A stretch of DNA of 64,000 nt from Yersinia thracica (lineage in GTDB: Bacteria; Pseudomonadota; Gammaproteobacteria; Enterobacterales; Enterobacteriaceae), in the NCBI RefSeq assembly GCF_902170565.1, contig NZ_CABHXX010000023.1:25513-89512 (forward strand). The letters run 5' to 3'. Below, one piece after another: positions 21,147 to 32,045 of the stretch (position 1 is its first letter; each line of letters begins with the position of its first letter). The notes beneath the pieces are model-generated. The model was not told the DNA's origin, ran no database searches, and saw only the letters and a list, made by a program, of their open reading frames with translations. The translations under genes were made by a program, and so were the position numbers.

Positions 21147-21898
21147 CTTGCTGGTAATACAGGTTTATTTCGCCACCAGCGCCATGAACCTTTAATGGCG
21201 CTTTGCTTATTAATGGCATGTTGGGGGCTGAAGCGGCGGTTAAGGCCATTTGCCAGTAAGTCCAGCGCCAGACATAAAACGAAATAGACCAATGCCACGA
21301 ACAGGAAGACTTCCATCGGGTAAACCATACTGCGGTTATTAACCTGAGTGGCCAAAAACGTCAGTTCATTGACTCCGACGATATAAGCCAGCGAGGTATC
21401 CTTAATCAAAGAAATCCATTGATTAATAAATGATGGCACCATCATGCGCAGGGCCTGCGGCAAAACCACAAACCACAAAACTTGCCAGCGATTGAAGCCC
21501 AATGACAAACCCGCCTGCCACTGCCCCACCCCAATCGCCACAATTCCGGCTTTCACCGCATGAGCCAGATAAGCTGAAGCAATCAGTGCCAGCGCACATA
21601 CCACAGTGGTGATTTCGGGGATATCCACACCAAATACAATCGGCAGTAGGAAATACGTCCAAAAAATCAACATAATCACGGGAATAGCGCGGAAAAAACC
21701 TAAAAATGCGGCTAATATTCCCGCCCAGACACCGCGGGACATCGCCAGCACCACACCCAACACCGTGCCTAAAATAGCCGATACCACACCAGCTAACAGG
21801 CTGATTAACAAGGTTAATGCAGCTCCGCCTAACGGGCCATCAGGAAATGTGCCCCACAACAGATAAGTCCAGTTATCGGCAATAATCGTAAAATCCAT
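21143..21898 (-). CDS. Polar amino acid ABC transporter permease (second subunit)
   Basis: This 251-residue HisM/GltK-type permease starts at the ATG at 21898, one base after the stop of the first permease and with GGGG upstream. It has about five helices and the EAA loop GLSLGFNRWQVLWFVVLPQAL near 155-175, followed by SLIKDTSLAYIVGVNELTF, which is typical of glutamate/aspartate/glutamine importers. The final 30 residues (RWWRNKPVLPAS) are a basic tail. It is the last gene of the SBP-permease-permease set; no ATPase gene follows. Confidence 0.92.
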   Translation of the reverse strand: MDFTIIADNWTYLLWGTFPDGPLGGAALTLLISLLAGVVSAILGTVLGVVLAMSRGVWAGILAAFLGFFRAIPVIMLIFWTYFLLPIVFGVDIPEITTVVCALALIASAYLAHAVKAGIVAIGVGQWQAGLSLGFNRWQVLWFVVLPQALRMMVPSFINQWISLIKDTSLAYIVGVNELTFLATQVNNRSMVYPMEVFLFVALVYFVLCLALDLLANGLNRRFSPQHAINKQSAIKGSWRWWRNKPVLPAS

Positions 21899-21899
21899 C

Positions 21900-22637
21900 T
21901 CAGTGCCCCTTAACGATGGTTCGCTGCTGACGCCACATGCCCCAGGCCTCAATCAACGCAATAATCGTGATATACAACACCGTTGCCACACCGAAAGCCT
22001 GGAATGTCCGCAAAGTTTCCGTTTCAACCTGGCGGGAAGCATAAGAAAGCTCGGCCACACCAATAGCCATCGCTAATGATGAGTTTTTAATAATATTCAT
22101 ATATTGGCCGAGTAATGGCGGCATGGCGATTTTCAACGCCTGCGGCAATACAACATGGCGCATAGACTGCCACCCCGTCAGCCCCAATGCATGGGCAGCA
22201 TATTTTTGCCCCTTGGCAACCCCGCTGATCCCCGAGCGCAACTCTTCTGCAATAAACGCCGTGGAATAAAAGGTCAAACCGATAAAACCGGCCAAAAACT
22301 CAAAAGAAGGCCAGCCGAGAGTTAGCCCAAAAACCGTGATTTCATGGGGAGTATTAAGCCAGGGTATCCAAGATGCGGGCAGAAATTGACTGGCAGCAAA
22401 ATACCAAAAGAACAACTGGATAAGCAGCGGCGTATTACGAAATAGCGTGCTGTAACCAATCGCAAACCATTGCAACCCTTTGAGTTCGCTGTCCCTGGCC
22501 GCGGCCAGTAAAAAACCCAATAGCGTAGAGGCCACCACTGTGCAGGCAGAAATCCACAACGTCAGCAGAAAACCGTTCCATAACCAGCCGAGATATTGCG
22601 GAGCCAGCAGCCAGTCAGTAAGGTGATGTAGATTCAT
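21900..22637 (-). CDS. Polar amino acid ABC transporter permease (first subunit)
   Basis: This 245-residue GltJ/HisQ-type permease has FRNTPLLIQLFFWYFAASQF near 88-107 and the EAA loop HALGLTGWQSMRHVVLPQAL near 160-180, followed by NIIKNSSLAMAIGVAEL. It would form a heterodimer with the next gene. The 289-bp gap to the binding protein gene upstream contains an ERIC-like repeat with a hairpin-rich insert, so expression from the binding-protein promoter may be attenuated here. Confidence 0.92.
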   Translation of the reverse strand: MNLHHLTDWLLAPQYLGWLWNGFLLTLWISACTVVASTLLGFLLAAARDSELKGLQWFAIGYSTLFRNTPLLIQLFFWYFAASQFLPASWIPWLNTPHEITVFGLTLGWPSFEFLAGFIGLTFYSTAFIAEELRSGISGVAKGQKYAAHALGLTGWQSMRHVVLPQALKIAMPPLLGQYMNIIKNSSLAMAIGVAELSYASRQVETETLRTFQAFGVATVLYITIIALIEAWGMWRQQRTIVKGH

Positions 22638-22734
22638 AGGCTTTTATACCTATATTCATCTGATATCCGAATAGTACGGATGTTTACGTACACAATAAAA
22701 TCCATCTTATTTTCACTACCGCGCTATGGCTAAA

Positions 22735-22925
<191 letters not shown>

Positions 22926-22926
22926 A

Positions 22927-23781
22927 TTAGGCTTTAGGCTGTTGATCCAATGGTGCAAATTTGAAATCGCCACGTGGTTGAGCTGCTTTAGTTTCTGGCC
23001 CGAACCAGCGGTCATAAATTTTCGCGGCTTCGCCATCTTTTTCCAGTTTAACCAGCGTCTCGTTCACTTGAGCAGTTAAGCGCTCCTCCCCTTTAGGAAT
23101 CCCAACGCCTTGATATTCTTTAGTAATACTGAATGGTGAGATTTCAAAATCTGCTTTTTGTGCCGCAGGCAGGTTACCCAGCAGCCCAACTAATTTTGCA
23201 TCATCCTGAGTGATTGCTTGAACATTACCATTGCGCAGAGCGGTAAATGCCACCGGAGTATCATCATAGGAAATGACTTTCGCCGTTGGATAACGATCAC
23301 GTAAGGTTATTTCCTGTACCGTGCCTTTATCCGCGCCGATACGCAACCCAGCGATGTCTTCTGGCGTTTTCAACACACCTTTATGGGCAATAAACTTCTG
23401 ACCCGTGGCAAAGTATGGCAAGCTGAAGTTCACTTCCTTGGCGCGGTCATCCGTAATAGTGAAGTTGGCAGCAATCAGATCCACTTTTTTAGAGGTCAGT
23501 AACGGAATACGGTTAGCTGGGTTAGTTGCCCGCAGTTCAACTTTTACACCTAAATCCTTCGCAATTGCATTCGCTACATCAACATCATATCCCACCAGTT
23601 TTTTAGTCTGTGGGTCGATATAACCAAAGGGTGGGTTGCTATCGAAAACAGCAATCCGCACTACACCAGCCTGTTTAATATCATCCAGTTTATCTGCGTG
23701 AGCAGCACCAGAAAGTGTGGCCAGACCGGCTAACAGCGTGAGTGCCAGAACGCTTTTTTTGGTGGTTAGAGATTGCTTCAT
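22927..23781 (-). CDS. Periplasmic amino acid-binding protein of an ABC importer
   Basis: This 284-residue family-3 solute-binding protein has a Sec signal peptide cleaved near GAAHA-DKLDD (about residue 29). The mature part has FDSNPPFGYIDPQTKKLVGY near 48-67 and a VDLIAANFTITDDRAKEVNF signature near 100, typical of binding proteins for glutamate, aspartate, glutamine or related ligands. It is the first gene of the leftward set SBP-permease-permease. The exact ligand cannot be read from sequence. Confidence 0.92.
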   Translation of the reverse strand: MKQSLTTKKSVLALTLLAGLATLSGAAHADKLDDIKQAGVVRIAVFDSNPPFGYIDPQTKKLVGYDVDVANAIAKDLGVKVELRATNPANRIPLLTSKKVDLIAANFTITDDRAKEVNFSLPYFATGQKFIAHKGVLKTPEDIAGLRIGADKGTVQEITLRDRYPTAKVISYDDTPVAFTALRNGNVQAITQDDAKLVGLLGNLPAAQKADFEISPFSITKEYQGVGIPKGEERLTAQVNETLVKLEKDGEAAKIYDRWFGPETKAAQPRGDFKFAPLDQQPKA

Positions 23782-24035
23782 TGAAAGCTCCTAAGATGAT
23801 TGAGATGTTGCGATACAGGTAAGCTACCAAGTCAGCGTTAGGTCAGGAAATAATATAAAACGATATATTTATAACTAAATCATCTCAGGGGATAAGTTTA
23901 CTTATATTGAAAGAAAAAGTGAAATCATGGGCGGGGAAAACGGGCGATTATGGCCGTGAATCCCCGGCCAAACCGCATTTTTAGCGCGTATGAGTAACAA
24001 CCCTCCCCACAGAGCTATCTACCGCTTAACACTAT

Positions 24036-24689
24036 TTAATTGGTTGTTTCTTCTGCTTTTATCTTTTCGTGATGATTTGCAGTAGTGGGTTTAACTTTCG
24101 TCTTTGTCAGACTCGCAGGATCTTCGGTAATCTCTGACTGACCAATGAAAACACCGCCTTTCTTGATGGAGAAATTACTGCCTTTTACAATGCCGTTTAA
24201 CCGACCATTCTCCAAAATTTCCAAATGATCGGAAACACAAACCCCCTCGACCCTCCCATCAACCGTAATGTGAGGGGCGGTTAAATTCCCTTCAATATGA
24301 CCACTGCGCATCAATCTTAGAGTGCCTTCATTGACGGCAATATCACCGATGACAACACCATAAATTTGAATATCGCCATCAAGATTAATATTACCTTTTA
24401 ACTTTGTTCCCACCGCTATAATCGTATTTGTCTTCGCGGAGTCTGATGGCGAACCCGATAATGGGGCCGAAGAGGGTAGAGAAGAGTTGGCCATAATAGA
24501 CACCTTGTCATGACTGCTTGCTTTCTTTTTAAACATAATATTTATCAGAATAAAAATGAGGAATAAAGTAGGAGCAAGAAGAAGATAAAAAAATAAATTG
24601 TAGACTATATAGCTAACTAAACATGCACCCCAGACCACCCACAGCAGGCTAAGAGCGACATTCTTTGGCATATACAGACGTATGTTCAC
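24036..24689 (-). CDS. Membrane-anchored bactofilin (CcmA-like)
   Basis: Two hydrophobic segments at about 10-30 and 32-52 are followed by a basic patch (FKKKASS) and a low-complexity serine linker to about residue 88. A bactofilin domain then runs from about 88 to 185: IIAVGTKLKGNINLDGDIQI, then repeated short strands such as VVIGDI, HIEGNL, VEGVCV, LNGIVKG. A charged tail ends at residue 217. Bactofilins polymerise without nucleotide and shape cells, as with CcmA of Proteus mirabilis. No peptidase or other partner is adjacent. The GTG at 24689 or an ATG at 24671 could be the start; neither has a strong ribosome binding site. Confidence 0.85.
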   Translation of the reverse strand: MNIRLYMPKNVALSLLWVVWGACLVSYIVYNLFFYLLLAPTLFLIFILINIMFKKKASSHDKVSIMANSSLPSSAPLSGSPSDSAKTNTIIAVGTKLKGNINLDGDIQIYGVVIGDIAVNEGTLRLMRSGHIEGNLTAPHITVDGRVEGVCVSDHLEILENGRLNGIVKGSNFSIKKGGVFIGQSEITEDPASLTKTKVKPTTANHHEKIKAEETTN

Positions 24690-25020
24690 TTATCCCGCCC
24701 AATGTAAACGCATATTAAAAATCACATATGCTTATGTAGATAAATATTAAAATCACCATTAAATGATAATAAGGAAGTATTCTTTCCTCCTAAAGGAACT
24801 TACATTTCCTCAAAACAATAAAACCATTTAAATATATGCCTACAAAGCAACACAATACGGTTTCATTATGTCAATCAATGGGTGATTAAATATAAACAGA
24901 GATAAAACGAGAATGATTTAGCTTAATAAACTAATAAGAGGGCGGCCAAGGCGGGAGAGATAATTTATAAAAACAACCCCCAATCAAGCAGGAATGCTTA
25001 ATCTGATTGGGGGAAACAGG
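24690..25020. other. AT-rich gap without a gene
   Basis: About 330 bp upstream of the bactofilin gene. It holds the phoU-side terminator at 24977-25013 and presumably the bactofilin promoter. I see no gene and no recognisable repeat. Confidence 0.6.
24965..25013 (-). terminator. Rho-independent terminator of the pst-phoU operon
   Basis: CCCCCAATCA (24977-24986) pairs with TGATTGGGGG (25004-25013). On the minus strand the stem is followed by a T-rich run. Confidence 0.85.
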
Positions 25021-25743
25021 TTACTTTTCAGCTTTATTAGAAAGCAGTTTTTCTAAATCATCGCCACCTAAGTGACGGAAATCCTGACCTTTAACAAAGT
25101 AGAAGATAAATTCGCAGATATTCTGGCAGCGGTCGCCAATGCGTTCAATCGAACGGGCGCAAAACAATGCTGTCAGCACACTTGGGATAGTTCGCGGATC
25201 TTCCATCATATACGTCATTAACTGGCGCACAATGCCTTCATATTCCTGATCGACTTTCTTATCTTCGCGATAGATTCGGATAGCTTCATCCAAATCCATA
25301 CGGGCAAAGGCATCCAGAACATCATGCAGCATCTGTACAGTATGACGGCCTAAAGACTCCAAACTGACCAGTAAAGGCTGGTGTTGATGAGAGAATTTCT
25401 CCAGCGCAGTACGGCAGATTTTATCCGCCACATCACCGATGCGCTCTAGCTCAGAAATCGTCTTGATGATGGCCATCACCAGACGCAAATCACTCGCCGT
25501 TGGTTGGCGTTTGGCAATGATGCGCACACAGGCTTCATCAATAGCCACTTCCATCATATTGACCTTTTTATCGCCAGCAATGACCTGTTTTGCCAACTCG
25601 CCGTCCTGATTGTGCATGGCGGTGATCGCGTCAGATAATTGTTGTTCCACCAGCCCGCCCATGGTCAATACTTGGGTGCGGATATGTTCAAGTTCTGCAT
25701 TGAACTGGCCGGAAATATGTTTATTGAGATTCAAGTTATCCAT
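25021..25743 (-). CDS. phoU: Phosphate-specific transport accessory protein PhoU
   Basis: PhoU relays the state of the Pst transporter to the PhoR kinase and keeps the Pho regulon off in high phosphate. The ATG at 25743 gives 240 residues beginning [14 protein letters not shown], the normal length; longer reading upstream runs into a repeat and is not coding. Two three-helix bundles carry the metal-binding E/DxxxD motifs ([14 protein letters not shown] and [14 protein letters not shown]). It is the last gene of pstSCAB-phoU and is separated from pstB by a dispersed repeat. Confidence 0.97.
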   Translation of the reverse strand: MDNLNLNKHISGQFNAELEHIRTQVLTMGGLVEQQLSDAITAMHNQDGELAKQVIAGDKKVNMMEVAIDEACVRIIAKRQPTASDLRLVMAIIKTISELERIGDVADKICRTALEKFSHQHQPLLVSLESLGRHTVQMLHDVLDAFARMDLDEAIRIYREDKKVDQEYEGIVRQLMTYMMEDPRTIPSVLTALFCARSIERIGDRCQNICEFIFYFVKGQDFRHLGGDDLEKLLSNKAEK

Positions 25744-25796
25744 GAGACTTCCCGTACATGTAAATAGACGAAATTGATGTGGTATGGATCTATCCC

Positions 25797-25913
25797 AGTA
25801 GGCGTAATTGTTGCAGTCAGTTTGAACACGGACAGCGCGGAAGAACCGGAGCGTACACGTAGTACGTGAGGATCTGAGCACTGCCCTGGTTCAAAATGGC
25901 AAATAAAATAGCC
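25797..25913. repeat. Dispersed palindromic repeat, copy 1 (pstB-phoU gap)
   Basis: 117 bp, inverted relative to and roughly 80% alike by eye with the copy at 58503-58619. The core is the palindrome CACGTAGTACGTG at 25856-25868 flanked by AGAACCGGAGCGTA and GAGGATCTGAGCACTGCC. Confidence 0.75.
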
Positions 25914-25930
25914 ATAATGGGGTAGATTCT

Positions 25931-26722
<792 letters not shown>

Positions 26723-26807
26723 TTAGCCAATGCCGCCGTAGCTGCATTTTGGAATTGATTGGCGAATCGGGTTTTTCTTTGCTAATTAAGGGCTTTTTCT
26801 CAGCCGA

Positions 26808-27695
26808 TTAATACTTTTTCTTAGCGAAAATAACGCGAGCCACAATATTCAGTAACAGCACACACAGGGTTATCAAAAGCACCCCAGCCCATGCCAGTTG
26901 TTGCCATTCAGCAAACGGGCTCATGGCAAACTTAAAGATAGTGACCGGTAAGTTAGCAATTGGCCGACTCAGATCGGTACTCCAGAACTGGTTGGAGAGC
27001 GAGGTGAACAGCAAAGGCGCGGTTTCACCGGCAATACGCGCGACTGCCAACAAGATGCCCGTCAAAATACCGGAGATAGACGCTTTCAAGGTAATGGCCG
27101 ATATCATGCGCCATTTGGGTGTTCCCAATGCATAAGCCGCTTCGCGCAAGCTATCCGGTACCAATTTCAGCATGTTTTCAGTGGTGCGAATGACAATAGG
27201 GATTTGTAACAGCGCCAGCGCAATCACCCCAGCCCAACCGGAGAAATGCTCCATCTTGGCAACCACGATGGTGTAAACAAACAAGCCGACAACAATAGAA
27301 GGGGCTGATAACAAAATGTCATTTATAAAGCGGGTGATTTCCGCCAACCAGGATTTACGACCATATTCCGCCAGATAAATCCCCGCCATAATTCCCAATG
27401 GGGTACCAATGACGGTTGCCCACAGAATTAATAATCCGCTCCCCGCAATGGCGTTAGCCAAGCCCCCACCCGCGGTGTTGGGCGGAGGTGTCATTTCGGT
27501 AAACAACGCCAAAGACATACCGTCGATACCTTTGGTCACAGTAGAGAACAAAATCCACACCAACCAGAACAGGCCAAACGCCATGGTGGCCATTGAAAGC
27601 AATAAAGCAATGCGGTTCTTTTGACGACGCCAGGCCTGCTTTTTACGGCGGGTTTCCATCAGCGTCGCATCACTTTGCATATCCATCGTCGCCAT
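26808..27695 (-). CDS. pstA: Phosphate ABC transporter permease PstA
   Basis: This 295-residue permease has six predicted helices and a basic N-terminus ([15 protein letters not shown]). The conserved loop [20 protein letters not shown] is near 120-140 and the EAA-type coupling loop [20 protein letters not shown] near 190-210. It pairs with PstC to form the channel. The ATG at 27695 lies next to the pstC stop, so the two subunits are translationally coupled. A 100-bp gap separates it from pstB. Confidence 0.97.
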   Translation of the reverse strand: MATMDMQSDATLMETRRKKQAWRRQKNRIALLLSMATMAFGLFWLVWILFSTVTKGIDGMSLALFTEMTPPPNTAGGGLANAIAGSGLLILWATVIGTPLGIMAGIYLAEYGRKSWLAEITRFINDILLSAPSIVVGLFVYTIVVAKMEHFSGWAGVIALALLQIPIVIRTTENMLKLVPDSLREAAYALGTPKWRMISAITLKASISGILTGILLAVARIAGETAPLLFTSLSNQFWSTDLSRPIANLPVTIFKFAMSPFAEWQQLAWAGVLLITLCVLLLNIVARVIFAKKKY

Positions 27696-27696
27696 C

Positions 27697-28653
27697 TTAG
27701 CGCCCCTCTTTCTTAGCCAGACGCAAAACCATTAACTTTGATATTGCCAGTACGATAAAGGTAATGACGAATAAGATCAGGCCCAGTTCCATCAACGCGG
27801 CGGTATGTAAGCCAGATTCAGCTTCAGCAAACTCATTCGCCAGCGCGGAGGTAATACTGTTGCCCGGCATAAACAGCGAGAAGCTGTCGAGCTGGTAGGT
27901 GTTGCCGATAATAAAGGTTACCGCCATGGTTTCACCCAACGCACGGCCCAACCCCAACATCACGCCACCAATAACACCATTTTTGGTATAAGGCAGCACA
28001 ATGCGCCAAATCACTTCCCAAGTGGTGCAGCCAATACCATAGGCCGACTCTTTCATCATCACCGGGGTTTGTTCGAAAACATCGCGCATCACCGCTGCAA
28101 TGTAAGGAATAATCATGATGGCCAAGATGATGCCAGCGGCCAGAATGCCGATACCAAAAGCGGGGCCAGAGAACAATACGCCCACAATCGGGATGCCGGA
28201 CATCACATTGCCGACCGGCTCTTGGAAATAGCGTGCAAATAGCGGAGCGAAGACAAACAAGCCCCACATCCCGTAAACAATACTGGGGATCGCGGCCAGT
28301 AATTCAATCGCCACACCCAGTGGGCGTTTTAACCAGTTCGGGGCCAATTCAGTTAAAAACAGAGCAATACCAAAACTGACCGGAACCGCGATGAGTAGGG
28401 CAATAACCGAGGTCACAACCGTGCCGTAAATCGGCACTAATGCACCAAACTGTTCAGCCGGCGCATCCCACTCTTTGGTCCACAGGAAAGCCCAACCAAA
28501 TTTCTCAATGCTTGGCCAGGAAGCAATTATCAATGAAACGATAATGCCGCCCAACAGAAATAGCGTAATCAGCGCAGCCAGTTTAACTAGCGCGCTGAAA
28601 ATGATGTCACCATATTGACTCGGTGCTTTGATTGTCGGCTTGTTCGCAGCCAT
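27697..28653 (-). CDS. pstC: Phosphate ABC transporter permease PstC
   Basis: The ATG at 28653 gives 318 residues beginning [17 protein letters not shown], close to the 319 residues of E. coli PstC. Longer reading upstream passes into an ERIC element and is not coding. Six helices are predicted, with [20 protein letters not shown] near 120 and the coupling loop [21 protein letters not shown] near 200. The gene is separated from pstS by 190 bp that include a full 127-bp ERIC. Confidence 0.97.
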   Translation of the reverse strand: MAANKPTIKAPSQYGDIIFSALVKLAALITLFLLGGIIVSLIIASWPSIEKFGWAFLWTKEWDAPAEQFGALVPIYGTVVTSVIALLIAVPVSFGIALFLTELAPNWLKRPLGVAIELLAAIPSIVYGMWGLFVFAPLFARYFQEPVGNVMSGIPIVGVLFSGPAFGIGILAAGIILAIMIIPYIAAVMRDVFEQTPVMMKESAYGIGCTTWEVIWRIVLPYTKNGVIGGVMLGLGRALGETMAVTFIIGNTYQLDSFSLFMPGNSITSALANEFAEAESGLHTAALMELGLILFVITFIVLAISKLMVLRLAKKEGR

Positions 28654-28676
28654 AAACTCTCTTCTCATCCGGGTGT

Positions 28677-28803
28677 TATACCCTTCATATTTCAAGCTGC
28701 ATATGCGTTGGCTGCTTTCGTTCCCCCCAGTCACTTACTTATGTAAGCTCCTGGGGATTCGCTCAATTGCCGTCTTCCTGCAACTCGAACTATTTAGGGT
28801 ATA
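28677..28803. repeat. Full-length ERIC element in the pstS-pstC gap
   Basis: Exactly 127 bp between TATACCC and GGGTATA ends, containing the ERIC core ATGTAAGCTCCTGGGGATTC and CAGTCACTTACTTATG. It can fold into one long hairpin in the pst transcript. Confidence 0.93.
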
Positions 28804-28843
28804 TATTGAATCAATATTTCATAAACCGCTTGTTGCCAGTAAA

Positions 28844-29884
28844 TCAGAAGATTGGCTTACCGCTGCTATCTTTAATCTGAGTTTTCCAGGCCGCACGGAC
28901 TTGCTCAACAACTTCAGCTGGCAATGTTGCATAATCCAGCTCGTTGGCTTGTTTAGCGCCGTGTGTGTAACCCCAGTCAAAGAACTTCAATACTTCAACG
29001 CCGTTAGCCGCATTTTTCTGCTCTTTATGCACCAAGATGAAAGTTGTTGATGTAATTGGCCAAACATCATCACCTTTTTGGTTGGTTAAGTCTTGAGCAA
29101 ATGTTTTGCTCCAGTCCACACCTTTCGCCGCAGAGCTAAAGCTGTGCTCAGTTGGGCTAACAGGTTTGCCATCCGCAGAAATCAGTTTGGTGTAAGCCAG
29201 GTTATTCTGTTTGGCGTAAGCATATTCTACATAGCCAATAGAGCCAGGTAGGCGCTGTACAAAGGCGGCGATACCGTCGTTACCTTTGCCACCCAAACCA
29301 GTCGGCCAGTTAACAGTCGAACCTGCGCCTACTTTTTCTTTCCATTCTGCGTTCACTTTAGCCAGGTAGCTGGTGAACACGAATGAAGTGCCGGAACCGT
29401 CAGCACGACGCACCACAGCAATATTTTGATCTGGCAATTTAACGCCCGGGTTCAGCTTAACAATAGCCGGGTCATTCCACTTTTTCACATTACCCAGATA
29501 AATATCACCCAGTGTTTTACCGTCTAATGTCAGTTCACCGGATTTAATGCCAGGGATATTCACGGCCAACACTACGCCGCCAATCACTGTTGGGAATTGG
29601 AACAAACCTTCAGCCGCCAGTTTTTCGTCTGCCAATGGCGCATCAGACGCACCGAAATCAACCGTATTGGCAATAATTTGTTTTACGCCGCCTGAAGAAC
29701 CGATCCCCTGATAGTTAACTTTGTTACCTGTTTCTTTCTGATAAGAATCTGCCCACTTGGCATACACCGGTGCGGGGAATGTCGCACCTGCACCCGTCAG
29801 GCTTGCAGCAGCGAACGCGGACACAGTGGTCATAGATAAAGTCGCTGCCACAATGCTGGCTACGGTGGTACGCATCAGTTTCAT
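28844..29884 (-). CDS. pstS: Periplasmic phosphate-binding protein PstS
   Basis: This 346-residue protein has a Sec signal peptide cleaved near [12 protein letters not shown] (about residue 25). The mature N-terminus [16 protein letters not shown] and the phosphate loop residues in GSSGGVKQI and [12 protein letters not shown] are classic PstS. It delivers phosphate to PstCA. The start has a near-perfect AGGAGG five bases upstream, which suits its need for high expression, and a PhoB-box array lies 70-125 bp upstream. Confidence 0.97.
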   Translation of the reverse strand: MKLMRTTVASIVAATLSMTTVSAFAAASLTGAGATFPAPVYAKWADSYQKETGNKVNYQGIGSSGGVKQIIANTVDFGASDAPLADEKLAAEGLFQFPTVIGGVVLAVNIPGIKSGELTLDGKTLGDIYLGNVKKWNDPAIVKLNPGVKLPDQNIAVVRRADGSGTSFVFTSYLAKVNAEWKEKVGAGSTVNWPTGLGGKGNDGIAAFVQRLPGSIGYVEYAYAKQNNLAYTKLISADGKPVSPTEHSFSSAAKGVDWSKTFAQDLTNQKGDDVWPITSTTFILVHKEQKNAANGVEVLKFFDWGYTHGAKQANELDYATLPAEVVEQVRAAWKTQIKDSSGKPIF

Positions 29885-30438
29885 AATCCCTCCTAATGGG
29901 ATATTAGAATTAACTCTATAATGTATTCATCAGATTAAGTATGGTGCAGGAGGGAAAATAGGACAGTTTAATGACAGAAAAATGTACGAAATATTACAGT
30001 TATATGACAACACACAAGAATCCATCCAACACTTTGATTTTATTTATTTTTAATGTTTTTTAGTTTAAAAATAAAACTCAAAAAGTCAGGGTTTAAGTTA
30101 AAAGGGGATAATTGGCACTCATATTTATGACATTAGAAATGGGTGTTCGCAACTAGTCTCCTATCGTATCATTGCTCACTAAAGCCCCCTTATAATTATC
30201 ATGAGTTACTAAATTCATCATGAGTCTTACGCCACCTTGAGTTATTTCCCCATAGCACTGAACGACACTGAGCGGGTACTGTTGAGGCATTCATGCTTTT
30301 CGCATTATCTATTCATGTCCATTTAGGCCAATATTTTATCGGTTTTTTGCAGCGATGCTTAGGATCTTGGCGTTTAGCTATTTTGCCAACACCCGGTAAG
30401 TTTTACCTAAGAAATAATAATGAAAAGAGACAGAAGAA
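29885..30438. promoter_or_regulatory. pstS/sulP divergent regulatory gap
   Basis: No gene is visible in these 554 bp. The pstS side carries the Pho-box array at 29956-30010 and a strong ribosome binding site. A candidate pst -10 region (TACATTATAG on the minus strand, near 29920) lies downstream of the array. The sulP side is AT-rich and I see no clear promoter or operator. Confidence 0.7.
29956..30010 (-). promoter_or_regulatory. PhoB box array of the pst operon (five 11-bp units)
   Basis: On the minus strand five consecutive 11-bp units begin TTGTCA, CTGTAA, CGTACA, CTGTCA and CTGTCC, each followed by an A/T-rich half. PhoB dimers bind pairs of such 11-bp direct repeats. The first two units make an excellent Pho box, the last two a second, and the middle unit is degenerate. 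Confidence 0.88.
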
Positions 30439-31944
30439 ATGACTAACAGTAATCACATCAACACCGCTGAAGAGCCAGGCGATCAACTGCGTGTAGCCCA
30501 AGTGCTTAAATCACCCAAGTTAATGGCGCGTGAGTGTCTGGCTGGTGTTGTCACCGCGCTGGCACTCATTCCTGAAGTCATTTCATTTTCTGTCATTGCT
30601 GGCGTCGATCCGAAAGTAAGTTTGGTTGCATCTATTGTTCTGTGTTTGACGCTATCTATTCTCGGAGGGCGACCCGCAATGGTCACCGCCGCTGCGGGTT
30701 CAGTGGCATTAGTCATCGGCCCAATGGTTCATATACATGGCGTCGAATACATACTGCCCGCAGTAGTGTTGGGAGGGATAGTTCAAATCCTGTTCGGCAT
30801 TACCGGATTATCTCGCATGATGCGTTATATCCCGCGCTCGGTGATGATCGGTTTTGTTAATGCATTGGGTATCTTGATATTTTTCGCTCAGATACCCCAT
30901 GTCTGGGGGCAATCGAGCCTGGTATGGGGGATGCTTGTCATTACCCTGCTCATTGTCTTGCTGCTCCCGCGCATACTTAAAAGCGTTCCCTCACCACTTA
31001 TTGCCATCGTGGTCGTCACCGTAGTGGCTTTGTTGATGGGCTACCGACTACCCAATGTCGGCGATGAAGGGCCGATGAGTGGCGGCTTGCCAGGATTCAC
31101 CCAGCTTTTGGTTCCTCTGAATTGGCAAACACTCCACATTGTATGGCCAACAGCTTTAAGCATCGCTTTTGTCGGGTTAATGGAGTCGCTGTTAACGGCA
31201 AAGCTGGTAGATGACATTACAGATACCCCATCAAGCAAGCGCCGTGAGTCATGGGGCCTTGGTGTCGGTAATATTCTCGCCGGTTTTTATGGTGGCATCG
31301 CGGGTTGTGCCATGATTGGCCAGACTATCGTCAATGTTGAATTAGGCAAAGCCCGGAGCCGAGTTTCAACTTTCGCGGCAGCCGTGGTTCTGCTGTTACT
31401 GGTGACAGGTCTGAGCAAAATTTTGGCACAAATCCCTATGGTGGTACTCGCGGGCATAATGATGGTTGTCGCAGTAAAAACGGTTAACTGGCATAGCTTG
31501 CAAACAGCAACCCTCAAGCGTATGCCTTGGTCAGAAACACTGGTGATGGTGCTAACTGTAGTGATGACTGTCTGGACGAGTAACCTCGCGCTCGGTGTAT
31601 TGGCCGGAGTTATTGTTGCCATGGTGCTATTTGCACGCCGCATAGCCCATGTTATTCACGCCGAACGTACATTAAGTGACGATGGTGAGAGTGTTCGCTA
31701 TACCGTAAGCGGCCCACTATTTTTTGCCAGCAGTAACGACCTGTTCGAGCATTTCGAGTATGCCAATGACCCCAAACGAGTCGTCATAGACCTGACGCAT
31801 GCACAAATCTGGGATGCTTCCACCGTTGCTGCTCTGGATGGTATCGAGTATCGCTATAAACGTTATGGCGCAGATGTAACTATTGAAGGGCTGGATATGC
31901 GCAGCAGCGATTTTCATCGTCGCCTGACAGGAAATTTAAGCTAA
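30439..31944 (+). CDS. SulP-family anion transporter with STAS domain
   Basis: This 501-residue inner-membrane protein has about 10-12 helices from residue 28 to 385, including the family-typical early segment VTALALIPEVISFSVIAGVD and LGGRPAMVTAAAGSVALVIG. A C-terminal STAS domain lies at about 410-500 (VVIDLTHAQIWDASTVAALD). Family members carry sulfate, bicarbonate or dicarboxylates. Nothing in the sequence or neighbourhood (no carbonic anhydrase, no cys genes) fixes the substrate. It stands alone between pstS (divergent) and glmS (convergent) with a terminator at 31951-31992. Confidence 0.9.
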   Translation: MTNSNHINTAEEPGDQLRVAQVLKSPKLMARECLAGVVTALALIPEVISFSVIAGVDPKVSLVASIVLCLTLSILGGRPAMVTAAAGSVALVIGPMVHIHGVEYILPAVVLGGIVQILFGITGLSRMMRYIPRSVMIGFVNALGILIFFAQIPHVWGQSSLVWGMLVITLLIVLLLPRILKSVPSPLIAIVVVTVVALLMGYRLPNVGDEGPMSGGLPGFTQLLVPLNWQTLHIVWPTALSIAFVGLMESLLTAKLVDDITDTPSSKRRESWGLGVGNILAGFYGGIAGCAMIGQTIVNVELGKARSRVSTFAAAVVLLLLVTGLSKILAQIPMVVLAGIMMVVAVKTVNWHSLQTATLKRMPWSETLVMVLTVVMTVWTSNLALGVLAGVIVAMVLFARRIAHVIHAERTLSDDGESVRYTVSGPLFFASSNDLFEHFEYANDPKRVVIDLTHAQIWDASTVAALDGIEYRYKRYGADVTIEGLDMRSSDFHRRLTGNLS

Positions 31945-31950
31945 TCATAA

Positions 31951-31992
31951 AAAAATCCGGTGATAGGGTTTAAATCGCATCACCGGATTTTT
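31951..31992. terminator. Bidirectional terminator between sulP and glmS
   Basis: AAAAATCCGGTGA pairs with TCACCGGATTTTT. A-runs and T-runs on the two sides let it work for both converging genes. Confidence 0.9.
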
Positions 31993-32045
31993 AAATTTAC
32001 TGCTGTTTTATCATCCTACGAAATTTATAGGATTTGGGTCGCAGA

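Noticed and set aside
28628..29050. A 140-codon plus-strand open frame over the pstS-pstC junction
   Set aside because: It runs through an ERIC element and antisense to pstS; the protein has no recognisable feature.
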